A stretch of 44,435 bases of DNA. Source: an uncultured Prevotella sp. (GTDB lineage: Bacteria > Bacteroidota > Bacteroidia > Bacteroidales > Bacteroidaceae). Position numbers and translations under genes: made by a program. The notes under the pieces were generated by a model that saw only the letters and a list, made by a program, of their open reading frames with translations, was not told the DNA's origin and did not search any database. The stretch covers positions 1-44,435 of the forward strand of contig CAMVUM010000027.1 of assembly GCA_947170725.1 (NCBI GenBank). Reading direction: 5' to 3'. Shown here piece after piece: positions 16,041-24,312 of this stretch (positions are counted from its first letter, which is position 1; each line of letters opens with the position of its first letter).

Positions 16041-16138
16041 GTCTTACGGCTCTACAGCGGGGCCGTTATTGGAAGACGACGGCAGTCCCGTTACAACGCA
16101 ATAAGAGCCCCGTTGCAAGGCCGTAAGGCTCTTATTGC
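16041..16138. repeat. Intergenic palindromic repeat, copy 1
   Basis: Two inverted halves: CTTACGGC...GCGGGGCCGTTATTG (16043-16070) and, reversed, the segment 16098-16131 with matching CTTACGGC...ACGGGGCTCTTATTG. The right half also forms its own perfect hairpin GCAATAAGAGCC (16098-16109) / GGCTCTTATTGC (16127-16138). It shares the core CGGCAGYCCCGTT and GCCGTAAGG with the element at 31006-31116. Confidence 0.75.
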
Positions 16139-16486
16139 AGAATTTTCAGCCCGATTTTATCGCACACTTTACTTGTTTTCATCATAACATGCTGTAGCTC
16201 AGACGATAAAATATGCACATTCAAAACTCGCGAATTTGAGGCCACTGGATTTTAATTTCAGAATACTGCAAGAATTTTGAGGCATTTGTCCGCTTTCTTC
16301 TAAGTTTTTAACAGTTTCTTTCAGCACAAGGCTTCAATCATGACATAAAGGCGAAAAAGCATAGAGATATGAAAAAAACGGAAACGTAAATACAGCAAAG
16401 GCGCAAATGGTTCTGCTTTATGAAAAAGTCATCGCGTCTTTGCGGTCTTTGCGTTTTGATTGTTTCTCTATTTCATATTTTTAATG

Positions 16487-16494
16487 TACCTTTG
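16487..16494 (+). promoter_or_regulatory. Likely -7 box of the FAD oxidoreductase gene
   Basis: TACCTTTG at 16487-16494, with TTTC (16463-16466) instead of TTTG 20 bp upstream. The ATG at 16550 lies about 50 nt past the expected start of transcription. Confidence 0.5.
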
Positions 16495-16549
16495 CGCATG
16501 CGTTCTCTGACGCAGTGATACATTATTATATATATTACATAGAACTATA

Positions 16550-18121
16550 ATGATAAAGGAATATCAGGTAAGGGTGATGCCGCAAGTGGCCGCCTCAGAA
16601 GACAACATAAGGGACTTTGTGGCGCGTGAAAATGGTTTCGACGCACGTACAGTGAAGGCAGTGAGGGTGCTCAAACGCAGCATTGATGCCCGCCATCGGA
16701 CAATATTTGTCAACTTGAAGATACGTGTCTATATCAACGAACAGCCGACGGACGACGCTTTTGTACGTACGGAATACAGTGACGTCAGCAATGGCCGCCG
16801 GGTGATTGTTGTCGGCGAAGGTCCCGGAGGCCTCTTTGCTGCCCTGCGGTTGATAGAGCTTGGACTGCGTCCGGTGGTTGTTGAGCGCGGAAAGGACGTT
16901 CATGAGCGCAAGAAAGACCTGTCGCAAATAACGAAGACGCAGCAGGTTGATCCCGAGAGCAACTACTGTTTTGGTGAGGGTGGGGCAGGAGCCTACTCAG
17001 ACGGAAAGCTCTATACGCGTAGCAAGAAGCGTGGAAACACGGAGAAGATTCTCAATGTTTTCTGTCAGCATGGTGCCTCAACGGCCATATTAGCCGATGC
17101 ACATCCCCATATCGGCACCGATAGACTTCCGCGGGTAATAGAGAACATGAGGAACACGATATTGAAGTCGGGTGGAGAGGTTCACCATGAGACCCTTATG
17201 AAGCGTCTCGTTGTCAGTGGCGACGAGGTTGTCGGGATTGAAGCTGTCCACCTCCCTACGGGCTGTCAGCTCACGTTCCGAGGCCCGGTCATACTCGCTA
17301 CAGGTCACTCAGCCAGAGATGTTTACCGCTATCTTGATGAAGAAAAGGTCGAAATGGAGGCAAAGGGCATTGCCGTCGGTGTCCGTCTTGAACATCCGGC
17401 CGAGCTGATAGACCGCATACAGTATCACAACAAACTGGGTCGTGGACAGTATCTTCCTGCTGCGGAATATTCGTTTGTGACTCAGGTTGATGGGCGCGGC
17501 GTCTACTCATTCTGTATGTGCCCTGGCGGTTTTGTCATACCGGCGGCCACAGATCACCGCCAGATTGTTGTCAACGGAATGAGCCCAAGTTCGCGTGGCG
17601 GACGTTGGTCGAACAGCGGCATGGTCGTCGAGACACGGCCGGAAGATGTTGTTGGCGACAGTCCGCTACGGATGATGCTCTGGCAGGAGCAGATAGAGCG
17701 TGATTGCTGGCAGCAGGGAAACATGAAACAGACGGCACCGTCGCAACGCATGGCCGATTTTGTGAACGGACAGCTTAGCTACGACCTACCGAAGAGTTCC
17801 TACGCACCTGGGCTTATTTCGTCGCCGCTTCACTTTTGGCTGCCGAAGTCGGTCAGCTCGCGCCTTCAGCAAGGTTTCCGTGCTTTCGGGCGGATGAGCC
17901 ACGGTTTTCTGACAAATGAAGCTGTGATGATTGCCGTCGAGACCCGCACGTCGGCTCCGGTGCGTATTCTTCGCTCGCCGGAAAAACTGATGCACATCCG
18001 TCTGCGCGGACTATTTCCCTGCGGCGAGGGTGCCGGATATGCCGGAGGAATCGTCTCTGCAGGTGTCGATGGTGAGCGATGTGCGGAAATGTGCGCGGAG
18101 TATATGAAGTCAGATGTATGA
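16550..18121 (+). CDS. NAD(P)/FAD-dependent oxidoreductase, conserved uncharacterised family
   Basis: A 523-residue flavoprotein of a widespread family annotated only as FAD-dependent oxidoreductase. An N-terminal domain of about 80 residues (KEYQVRVMPQVAASEDNIRD...IYFVNL-type sequence with a basic AVRVLKRSIDARHR stretch) precedes the dinucleotide-binding fold VIVVGEGPGGLFAALRLIELG (about 86-106) and the acidic strand end PVVVERG. The second FAD contact is the C-terminal LFPCGEGAGYAGGIVSAGVDG (about 487-507). CFGEGGAGAYSDGKL (about 142-156) is typical of the family. There is no signal peptide. Substrate unknown. It is a single gene with its own promoter and an independent downstream spacer. 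Confidence 0.88.
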   Translation: MIKEYQVRVMPQVAASEDNIRDFVARENGFDARTVKAVRVLKRSIDARHRTIFVNLKIRVYINEQPTDDAFVRTEYSDVSNGRRVIVVGEGPGGLFAALRLIELGLRPVVVERGKDVHERKKDLSQITKTQQVDPESNYCFGEGGAGAYSDGKLYTRSKKRGNTEKILNVFCQHGASTAILADAHPHIGTDRLPRVIENMRNTILKSGGEVHHETLMKRLVVSGDEVVGIEAVHLPTGCQLTFRGPVILATGHSARDVYRYLDEEKVEMEAKGIAVGVRLEHPAELIDRIQYHNKLGRGQYLPAAEYSFVTQVDGRGVYSFCMCPGGFVIPAATDHRQIVVNGMSPSSRGGRWSNSGMVVETRPEDVVGDSPLRMMLWQEQIERDCWQQGNMKQTAPSQRMADFVNGQLSYDLPKSSYAPGLISSPLHFWLPKSVSSRLQQGFRAFGRMSHGFLTNEAVMIAVETRTSAPVRILRSPEKLMHIRLRGLFPCGEGAGYAGGIVSAGVDGERCAEMCAEYMKSDV

Positions 18122-18172
18122 TTATCTTTGGGTGATTGATATAGGACGACAACGTATTCTACCTATATAAGG

Positions 18173-18222
18173 TAATTATACCTCTTCACTCATTACTCTG
18201 ACCTCTGAGCTAATTATACCTC
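18173..18222 (+). repeat. 12-bp direct repeat upstream of the pheT promoter
   Basis: TAATTATACCTC occurs at 18173-18184 and 18211-18222, start-to-start spacing 38 bp, ending 31 bp before the -33 box of pheT. It could be a regulator site or chance in AT-rich DNA. Confidence 0.4.
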
Positions 18223-18252
18223 AATAACTCGTTATAAATAATGTGCTAAAAC

Positions 18253-18283
18253 TTGCGTATCTGATGAATTTGTTGTACTTTTG
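18253..18283 (+). promoter_or_regulatory. pheT-yebC promoter
   Basis: TTG (18253-18255), 20 bp, TACTTTTG (18276-18283); transcription would start near 18290, about 30 nt before the pheT ATG. No T-box-like or leader-peptide attenuator fits in so short a leader. Confidence 0.75.
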
Positions 18284-18320
18284 CACGGCATTTTTATACG
18301 TATAATAAAAACTCATTATA

Positions 18321-20783
18321 ATGAATATTTCCTATAAATGGTTAAAAGAATATGTTGACTTTGAGCTTACTCCACAGGAGGTCTGTGACGCTCTTACGTC
18401 AACAGGACTTGAAGTTGATGCTCTCGAAGAGGTGCAGAGCATCCGGGGTGGACTGAAAGGACTCTATGTGGGCAAGGTGCTCACTTGCGACATCCACCCC
18501 AATTCGGACCATCTTCATGTGACGACGGTTGACCTCGGTCACGAAACACCGTCGCAGATTGTCTGCGGTGCGCCGAACGTGGCTGCGGGCCAGAAGGTCA
18601 TCGTGGCAGATCTCGGATGTGTGCTCTACGACGGTGACAAGGAGTTTGTCATCAAGAAGTCGAAACTGCGCGGCGTGGAGAGCTGCGGAATGATTTGTGC
18701 AGAAGACGAAATCGGTGTAGGAACGAGCCATGACGGTATAATCGTTCTGCCGGAGGATGCTCCCGTAGGACAGCCCGCAGCCGAATACTATAATTTGGAA
18801 AGCGACTGGCTCATAGAGGTAGACATCACGGCAAACCGTGCCGACGCACTGTCCCATTGGGGTGTTGCCCGCGATCTCTATGCGTGGCTGAAGCAGAATG
18901 GATATGAAACATCGTTGCATCGTCCCGACTGCAGTGCCTTTGCTGTTGAAAACACAGACCTGCCGATTGACGTGACGATAGAGAATACGGAGGCATGCCG
19001 CCGCTATGCCTGTCTGAGCATCACGGGATGTGAGGTGAAGGAGAGCCCGAAGTGGTTGCAGGATAAGCTGTCCGTGATAGGTCTGCGTCCGATAAACAAT
19101 ATAGTCGACATCACCAATTATATAATGATGGCCTACGGTCAGCCGATGCACTGCTTCGACGCCGATATGGTCACTGGCCGTCATATCGTCGTACGCACTC
19201 AGCCCGAGGGAACGAAGTTCGTGACGCTCGATGGCGTAGAACATACGCTGGGTGAGCATGACCTGAGCATCTGCAACGCTGAGGAACCGATGTGTATCGC
19301 TGGTATATTTGGCGGTAAGGGAAGCGGAACGTATGATACGACCCGCAACGTGGTTTTGGAGAGTGCCTATTTTCATCCGACATGGATTCGCAAGAGCGCA
19401 CGCCGTCACGGCCTCAGTACGGATGCGTCGTTCCGTTTTGAGCGTGGCATTGATCCTAATGGCGTGATATATGCCCTGAAGCAGGCTGCCATACTCTGCA
19501 AGGAACTGGCCGGCGGCAAGGTGTCTATGGAGATCCGCGACGTCTATCCGACGCCTATGGAGAACGTGAAGGTCTCTCTCGGCTTTGACTATGTGAAAAC
19601 GTTGATAGGCAAGGAGATTGCCAATGACACTATAAAGAGTATCTGCGAAAGTCTCGAAATGAAGGTTCTCGGCGAGACAGCCGAGGCGCTGGAGATAGAG
19701 GTGCCGGCATATAGGGTTGACGTGCAGCGTCCATGTGACGTTGTTGAGGATATTCTCCGTATCTACGGTTATAACAATGTGGAAATCCCGACGCAGTTGA
19801 AGAGCTGTCTTGTGGTGAAAGGCGACGAGGACATGAAGCACCGTCAGGCCGACACCGTTAGCGAGCAGCTTGTGGGCTGCGGCTTCAACGAGATATTGAA
19901 CAACTCGCTGACCAAGGCAGCCTACTATGAAGGTCATAATATGTTCAAGCCAGAAAACTGTGTGAAGATTATGAATCCGCTCAGTACGGACCTCAACGTG
20001 ATGCGTCAGACGCTGTTGTTCGGTGGTTTGGAGAGCATTGAACATAACATAAAGCGCAAGAATACGAATCTGCGTTTCTTTGAGTTCGGCAATGTCTATA
20101 CCTTTGATCCGGAACGAAAGAACGCAGATAATCCGATGACAGCATACCATGAGGACAATCATTTGGCGCTATGGCTCACCGGCAAGCGCGTTGAAGGCTC
20201 ATGGGCACATCCGGACGAGGACACTACATTCTATGAGCTTGAGGCGTATGTGGAGAATATTCTGCGTCGTATAGGCGTACAGCCGGGAATGACAGTCCGT
20301 AAGAGAAGCGACAACGATATTTTCTCGACAGGTATGACGATAGAAAACCGTGGTGGAAAGAAACTCGTGGAGATGGGTGTGTTGAGCAAGAAATTGCTGA
20401 AGGCAGCAGATATTGCCACTCCTGTGTATTATGCGGAAATGAGTTGGACGGCACTAATGAAGGTTGTTCGCAAGAACAAGGTGCTCTACTCGGAGATAAG
20501 CAAGTATCCTGCTGTAAGCCGCGACTTGGCGTTGCTGCTTGACAATGGCGTGGAGTTTGCCGCCATAGAGGAGATTGCACGTCAGACGGAGAAAAAACTT
20601 CTGAAGAGAGTAGAACTGTTTGATGTGTATGAAGGAAAGAACCTTCCGGATGGCAAGAAGAGTTATGCTGTTAACTTCATTCTGCAGGATGAGACAAAGA
20701 CTCTCAATGACAAGCAGATTGATGCTATAATGAACAAGCTGATAATAAATCTAAAGAATAAACTGGGAGCAGAGCTCCGCTAA
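18321..20783 (+). CDS. pheT: Phenylalanine-tRNA ligase beta subunit
   Basis: The beta subunit of the heterotetrameric PheRS that charges tRNA-Phe. The 820 residues fit the family. Domains in order: the short N-terminal MNISYKWLKEYVDFELTPQE segment, the OB-fold tRNA-binding domain (about 40-150, with GLYVGKVLTCDIHPNSDHLHVTTVDLG), the B3/B4 editing region (about 210-390), B5 (about 405-475), the catalytic-like core, and the C-terminal anticodon-binding FDX-ACB domain opening YSEISKYPAVSRDLALLLD (about 723-741). pheS is not next to it. yebC follows after 14 bp and is very probably on the same transcript. A 587-codon antisense frame opposite this gene is a coding shadow. Confidence 0.98.
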   Translation: MNISYKWLKEYVDFELTPQEVCDALTSTGLEVDALEEVQSIRGGLKGLYVGKVLTCDIHPNSDHLHVTTVDLGHETPSQIVCGAPNVAAGQKVIVADLGCVLYDGDKEFVIKKSKLRGVESCGMICAEDEIGVGTSHDGIIVLPEDAPVGQPAAEYYNLESDWLIEVDITANRADALSHWGVARDLYAWLKQNGYETSLHRPDCSAFAVENTDLPIDVTIENTEACRRYACLSITGCEVKESPKWLQDKLSVIGLRPINNIVDITNYIMMAYGQPMHCFDADMVTGRHIVVRTQPEGTKFVTLDGVEHTLGEHDLSICNAEEPMCIAGIFGGKGSGTYDTTRNVVLESAYFHPTWIRKSARRHGLSTDASFRFERGIDPNGVIYALKQAAILCKELAGGKVSMEIRDVYPTPMENVKVSLGFDYVKTLIGKEIANDTIKSICESLEMKVLGETAEALEIEVPAYRVDVQRPCDVVEDILRIYGYNNVEIPTQLKSCLVVKGDEDMKHRQADTVSEQLVGCGFNEILNNSLTKAAYYEGHNMFKPENCVKIMNPLSTDLNVMRQTLLFGGLESIEHNIKRKNTNLRFFEFGNVYTFDPERKNADNPMTAYHEDNHLALWLTGKRVEGSWAHPDEDTTFYELEAYVENILRRIGVQPGMTVRKRSDNDIFSTGMTIENRGGKKLVEMGVLSKKLLKAADIATPVYYAEMSWTALMKVVRKNKVLYSEISKYPAVSRDLALLLDNGVEFAAIEEIARQTEKKLLKRVELFDVYEGKNLPDGKKSYAVNFILQDETKTLNDKQIDAIMNKLIINLKNKLGAELR

Positions 20784-20797
20784 AAACAATTATTCCA

Positions 20798-21526
20798 ATG
20801 GGAAGAGCATTTGAATATCGTAAAGCTGCAAAGCTGAAGAGATGGGGACACATGGCCCGCACATTCACAAAGATTGGTAAGCAGATTGCTATTGCGGTGA
20901 AGGCCGGAGGACCTGAGCCGGAAAACAATCCGACCCTGCGCGCTATCATAGCGAATGCCAAGCGCGAGAACATGCCGAAGGATAATATTGAGCGTGCCAT
21001 CAAGAACGCGATGGGCAAGGATCAGAGCGACTACAAGGAGGTTACGTACGAGGGATATGGCCCTCACGGTGTGGCTGTGTTTGTTGAGACGCTGACTGAC
21101 AATACCACACGTACAGTTGGTGATGTTCGTTCAGTCTTCAACAAGTTCAATGGTAACCTCGGTACTCAGGGAAGCCTTTCGTTCCTTTTCGACCACAAGA
21201 GCGTTTTCACGTTCAAGAAGAGGGACGGACTGGATATGGACGAGATGATTCTCGATTTGATTGACTATGGCGTGGAAGATGAGTTCGACGAGGACGAAGA
21301 GTCCGGAGAAGTTACAATTTATGGTGACCCGAAGAGTTTCAGCGAAATCCAGAAACATCTTGAAAGTGAAGGATTTGAAGTGACTGGCGCCGAGTTTACA
21401 CGTATTCCTAACGACCAGAAAGAGGTAACAGCTGAAGAGCGTGAGACTATAGAAAAGATGGTTGAGAAGCTTGAGGATTTTGACGACGTACAGACTGTCT
21501 ATACAAATATGAAACCGGAGGAGTAA
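20798..21526 (+). CDS. yebC: YebC/PmpR family protein (TACO1-like)
   Basis: A 242-residue member of the YebC family, described as DNA-binding regulators and, more recently, as ribosome-associated factors that relieve stalling at proline runs. The hallmark MGRAFEYRKAAKLKRWGHMARTFTKIGKQI head and the central VTYEGYGPHGVAVFVETLTDN and GTQGSLSFLFDHKSVF segments are present, with the acidic stretch EDEFDEDEESGE at about 162-173. It lies 14 bp after pheT and ahead of a strong terminator, so it closes that operon. Confidence 0.96.
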   Translation: MGRAFEYRKAAKLKRWGHMARTFTKIGKQIAIAVKAGGPEPENNPTLRAIIANAKRENMPKDNIERAIKNAMGKDQSDYKEVTYEGYGPHGVAVFVETLTDNTTRTVGDVRSVFNKFNGNLGTQGSLSFLFDHKSVFTFKKRDGLDMDEMILDLIDYGVEDEFDEDEESGEVTIYGDPKSFSEIQKHLESEGFEVTGAEFTRIPNDQKEVTAEERETIEKMVEKLEDFDDVQTVYTNMKPEE

Positions 21527-21562
21527 TGGCCTAAGGTCATAATGGGACACAACAATAAAGAT

Positions 21563-21606
21563 AAGCCCCGCTGGAAAAGATTGAAAACTTTTTCAGCGGG
21601 GCTTTT
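21563..21606 (+). terminator. pheT-yebC terminator
   Basis: AAGCCCCGCTG / CAGCGGGGCTT stem, continued by AAAA/TTTT with one bulged G, and a TTTT tail. It begins 37 nt past the yebC stop and also faces the convergent lipoprotein gene. Confidence 0.9.
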
Positions 21607-21662
21607 GGTGATTTCTGTAGAGTGATTATTCTTTTGATACGATTTCCAGGAAATCGTGCGGT

Positions 21663-22052
21663 CTACTTGTATTCTTTTTCTGTGAATGTTTTTTCAAACA
21701 AGATGTGGCCTTTTTTGCTTGCGGAATGATATGTGTATGCGAAGTTATAGCCGGCATCCTTGTATGTTTTTAGCGATGTTGAGTTCTTTATCTGTTCGAG
21801 TAACACATTTCCTGCATTTATCTTTGCCACTATTTCCGGGTTATCGGCATTTCCGCTCAGTGTATAATAATAATGCATGGTGTGGGTCGACTGCTCGAAG
21901 ACGAGGCTGTCTATTGTAGTGTTATCTCCGATTTTGGCCGGACAATTCTTTTTGTTGTAGTTCTCTACTTCTTGAGCACATCTCTTTTCCAGAGACTGCT
22001 GGCATGCGGAAAGCATGGCGATGGCGAAGAATATATATGTGGCTTTTTTCAT
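21663..22052 (-). CDS. Small hypothetical lipoprotein
   Basis: 129 residues. The ATG at 22052 is chosen because it opens a lipoprotein signal, MKKATYIFFAIAMLSACQQS, with lipobox LSAC and the acylated Cys near residue 17; the longer frame to 22139 would bury the signal and overlap the upstream gene. The mature part has charged, soluble character with an HYYYTLSGNADNPEIVAKIN segment. No known family recognised. It is the third gene of a probable unit: exonuclease, glutaredoxin-like protein, lipoprotein. Confidence 0.75.
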   Translation of the reverse strand: MKKATYIFFAIAMLSACQQSLEKRCAQEVENYNKKNCPAKIGDNTTIDSLVFEQSTHTMHYYYTLSGNADNPEIVAKINAGNVLLEQIKNSTSLKTYKDAGYNFAYTYHSASKKGHILFEKTFTEKEYK

Positions 22053-22122
22053 AAAAATGATTGATTTTATATGTAAAGACAAAGAAAATGGACTATCCTT
22101 CTTTTGTTTCTGGCAGTCGTTG

Positions 22123-22428
22123 TCAGCATCCGGTTCCATTTATGTTGCACGATGGAGCATAGTCTGAGTCGTTACTGTCAGATGTAAGCCCGGCTTCTTT
22201 GGGAGAAAACGTGACTGTTCCATCTTCGAGGACGAAGCAAGGAATGCCAATAGCACCGTTCTGTCTGAAGGGGGCGAAAGCAGGGGAACTGTCGCGGAGG
22301 GTGAGGAACTGTTTGAGATTTCTGACATGTTCGCCGATGTCAATGAGTTCAAAACGAGGGTCTCCGGCTGCTTGAGATTTCACCTGGATGCAATCCGGAC
22401 AGGTTTTCATGACAAATATTCTGATCAT
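22123..22428 (-). CDS. Glutaredoxin/thioredoxin-like small protein
   Basis: 101 residues from the ATG at 22428 (an upstream ATG at 22455 adds only nine unlikely residues). The thioredoxin-fold start is clear: MIRIFVMKTCPDCIQVK with CPDC at residues 10-13, then a strand ending FELIDIGEH and the cis-proline strand AIGIPCFVLEDG. It should act as a cytoplasmic dithiol reductant, partner unknown. A third and fourth cysteine near the C-terminus (SCNINGTGC) are unusual. It lies 32 bp after the exonuclease gene. Confidence 0.8.
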   Translation of the reverse strand: MIRIFVMKTCPDCIQVKSQAAGDPRFELIDIGEHVRNLKQFLTLRDSSPAFAPFRQNGAIGIPCFVLEDGTVTFSPKEAGLTSDSNDSDYAPSCNINGTGC

Positions 22429-22460
22429 TTTTTTTATTGTTTGATGGTTTGACAATCATG

Positions 22461-22958
22461 TTATAAAAGTTTCAGGGCTATAACTGCACAAGCTTCTGCA
22501 TCAGCCAACGCATGATGATGGGCCGTCAGGTCATAGCCGCAATAACGTGCAACGGTATGAAGCTGATGGTTTGCTAGATTATTGCCGAGCTGTTTTCGAG
22601 CTGCGCGGTATGTGCAGAGAAAATGATAATTTTCGGGATAGTCCATCCTGTATTCTTGAAATACGGCTTTTAGGCATCTTTCGTCAAATGAACTGTTGTG
22701 GGCAACGAGCGGCAGTCCTTCAATGAGCGGGACTATCTGTGCCCAGACATCTGGAAATGGTGGGGCGTCCTCTACGTCTATCATTGTCAGTCCGTGGATG
22801 CGGGTGGTCCAGGTTGTGAAGAAATCGGGGCGTGGATAGATGAGGCTATAGAATTTTTCGACAATCTGTCTGTTGCGCACGATTACCAGTCCAACGCTAC
22901 ACACGCTTGACGGATGTTGATTGGCTGTCTCGAAATCTATTGCTGCAAAGTCTTTCAT
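22461..22958 (-). CDS. DEDDh-family 3'-5' exonuclease (DnaQ/epsilon-like)
   Basis: 165 residues from the ATG at 22958 (an adjacent ATG at 22961 is equally possible). The open frame runs far upstream to 23471, but that part is the shadow of the divergent nucleotidyltransferase gene. Exo I is AAIDFETAN with Asp8 and Glu10; Exo II is LVAHNSSFDE; Exo III is HHALADAEA with the His-x4-Asp spacing of the DEDDh class. Such stand-alone proteins trim single-stranded DNA or RNA; the substrate is not predictable. Its promoter overlaps a perfect palindrome. Confidence 0.9.
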   Translation of the reverse strand: MKDFAAIDFETANQHPSSVCSVGLVIVRNRQIVEKFYSLIYPRPDFFTTWTTRIHGLTMIDVEDAPPFPDVWAQIVPLIEGLPLVAHNSSFDERCLKAVFQEYRMDYPENYHFLCTYRAARKQLGNNLANHQLHTVARYCGYDLTAHHHALADAEACAVIALKLL

Positions 22959-22972
22959 CATGGATTGTATAT

Positions 22973-23007
22973 GGCACAAAATTAGGCGTTTTGTGCCGGA
23001 TGACCAA
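22973..23007 (-). promoter_or_regulatory. Exonuclease promoter with overlapping palindrome
   Basis: Minus-strand TTG (23005-23007), 20 bp, TAATTTTG (22977-22984). A perfect inverted repeat, GGCACAAAA (22973-22981) and TTTTGTGCC (22989-22997) around 7 nt, covers the -7 box and the spacer next to it. This is where a repressor would bind. Transcription would start near 22970, only about 10 nt before the ATG. Confidence 0.6.
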
Positions 23008-23142
23008 CGTTTTATGAATATTTCTTTTGTTTTCCTGAAAGAAAATATTCTTTGCCTGGTGGAAATAAAAAATATCGGAGTTTTTTGATTAATTTTGTAT
23101 GCGCCCGGACAAATCCGGGTAAGAATATAACGACAATAATAT

Positions 23143-24312
23143 ATGTCATCATACGAATATATGGATTTGTTCTTTTCCCTGATACAGGTCTCTCTCGGCC
23201 GGCGCGACAGACTCCCGCTGACCCCGTCGCGCAGCCAGTGGGCGGATATGTTTGACGCTGCTGTCAGGCAGTCGCTCATCGGTGTGTGTGGAAGTGGTGT
23301 CGAACGGCTTCCGGAGGAACAGCGGCCCCCGCGTGACATGGCTGTGAAATGGGCTTTCTTTGTCAATAGCATTGAAGAGCGCAACCGATGGATGAATGTC
23401 AAGTGCGGTGAAATCACCGAACTTATGGCTGCCGACGGTTTTTCCTCGTGCATACTGAAAGGGCAGGGCATGGCAGCACTCTACCCGAACCCATTGCGCC
23501 GTCAGTCGGGAGACATTGATTTGTTGTGTTGGCCTAAGGATGCCGGACCGGAGGACTGTGGAATGAAGGAAGTTGTGGCGTATGTGAGGCTTCATGACAG
23601 GAAGGGGCAGGTGGTATATCATCATGCTGAAATGCACACCGCTTTTTGCAGGGCGGCCGACGGACGTGTGTATTTTATTCCTACGGGAGGTGTCGATGAC
23701 ATAGAAATTGAGGTCCACTATCGTCCATCGTGGTTTTATTCGCCGTTGCGCAACCGTTGCTTTCAACGTTGGGCACTTCGCCATCGCAGTGAAATGAGGT
23801 TTGCTCAGGATGGTGGATTCTTCTTTCCACAACCGTCATATAACGCTCTTTATATCCTCGTGCATATTTACCGCCATCTCTTCGACGAGGGAATAGGTTT
23901 GCGCCAACTGCTTGACTATTATTATGTTCTGCAAGAAATAAGACATGACGCTGTCGCTGCGGAATCGTTGCGCATGATGCTACGGCAGTTGGGAATGATG
24001 AAATTCGCGAGGGCAGTGATGTATGTGTTGCGAGAAGTGTTCGGTATGGAGGAGACCGACATGCCCGTTGAGGTGGATGTCCGTGAGGGGCGCTTCCTGC
24101 TCAGCGAAATCATTCAGGCCGGAAACTTCGGGCAGTATGACGAGCGTTCACAGGTACGGCATGGTGAAAGTCTTATCGCGCGTTTCGCAAGGAGGCAGAA
24201 GCGCGTGTCCCGTTTCCTCATCCACTATCCGGAGGAGACCGTCTGTGCTCCGCTGTGGACTCTATGGCAGCGGATGTGGAGGCGGAAGAACGGATATATC
24301 GTTAGTAAATAA
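23143..24312 (+). CDS. Nucleotidyltransferase family protein (NTP_transf_5)
   Basis: 389 residues. The polymerase-beta-type nucleotidyltransferase centre is LKGQGMAALYPNPLRRQSGD followed by IDLLC, about residues 104-129, giving the GD-I-D metal motif; the FIP TGGVDDIEIEVHYRP region (about 185-200) supplies the third acidic residue. The rest is helical. The family is uncharacterised and often found near polysaccharide-synthesis loci in Bacteroidetes; here its neighbours give no such hint. A TAATTTTG box lies at 23090-23097. An alternative ATG at 23161 would remove six residues. Its 3' end overlaps the convergent M23 gene by 11 bp. Confidence 0.85.
   Translation: MSSYEYMDLFFSLIQVSLGRRDRLPLTPSRSQWADMFDAAVRQSLIGVCGSGVERLPEEQRPPRDMAVKWAFFVNSIEERNRWMNVKCGEITELMAADGFSSCILKGQGMAALYPNPLRRQSGDIDLLCWPKDAGPEDCGMKEVVAYVRLHDRKGQVVYHHAEMHTAFCRAADGRVYFIPTGGVDDIEIEVHYRPSWFYSPLRNRCFQRWALRHRSEMRFAQDGGFFFPQPSYNALYILVHIYRHLFDEGIGLRQLLDYYYVLQEIRHDAVAAESLRMMLRQLGMMKFARAVMYVLREVFGMEETDMPVEVDVREGRFLLSEIIQAGNFGQYDERSQVRHGESLIARFARRQKRVSRFLIHYPEETVCAPLWTLWQRMWRRKNGYIVSK

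Larger units (their letters stand above)
15675..16549. other. Long divergent spacer between uxaB and the FAD oxidoreductase
   Basis: No protein-coding gene is supported in these 875 bp. Contents: the uxaB promoter (15744-15775); a GTGATAT / ATATCAC inverted repeat near 15909-15936; the large palindromic element at 16041-16138; scattered GCAAAGGCGCAAA / CTTTGCGGTCTTTGCG repeats at about 16393-16457; and a TACCTTTG box at 16487-16494. Confidence 0.6.

Noticed and set aside
13885..16138. Spacer repeats as a CRISPR array
   Set aside because: Repeats are inverted, few and of different sequence; there is no regular direct repeat/spacer pattern and no cas gene.
18399..20162. 587-codon antisense frame opposite pheT
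   Set aside because: Lies wholly within a well-supported housekeeping gene and shows no domain; a codon-bias shadow.
22962..23471. 170-residue N-terminal extension of the exonuclease
   Set aside because: It is antisense to the nucleotidyltransferase gene and lies upstream of the mapped promoter boxes; the exonuclease fold starts at MKDFAAIDFE.
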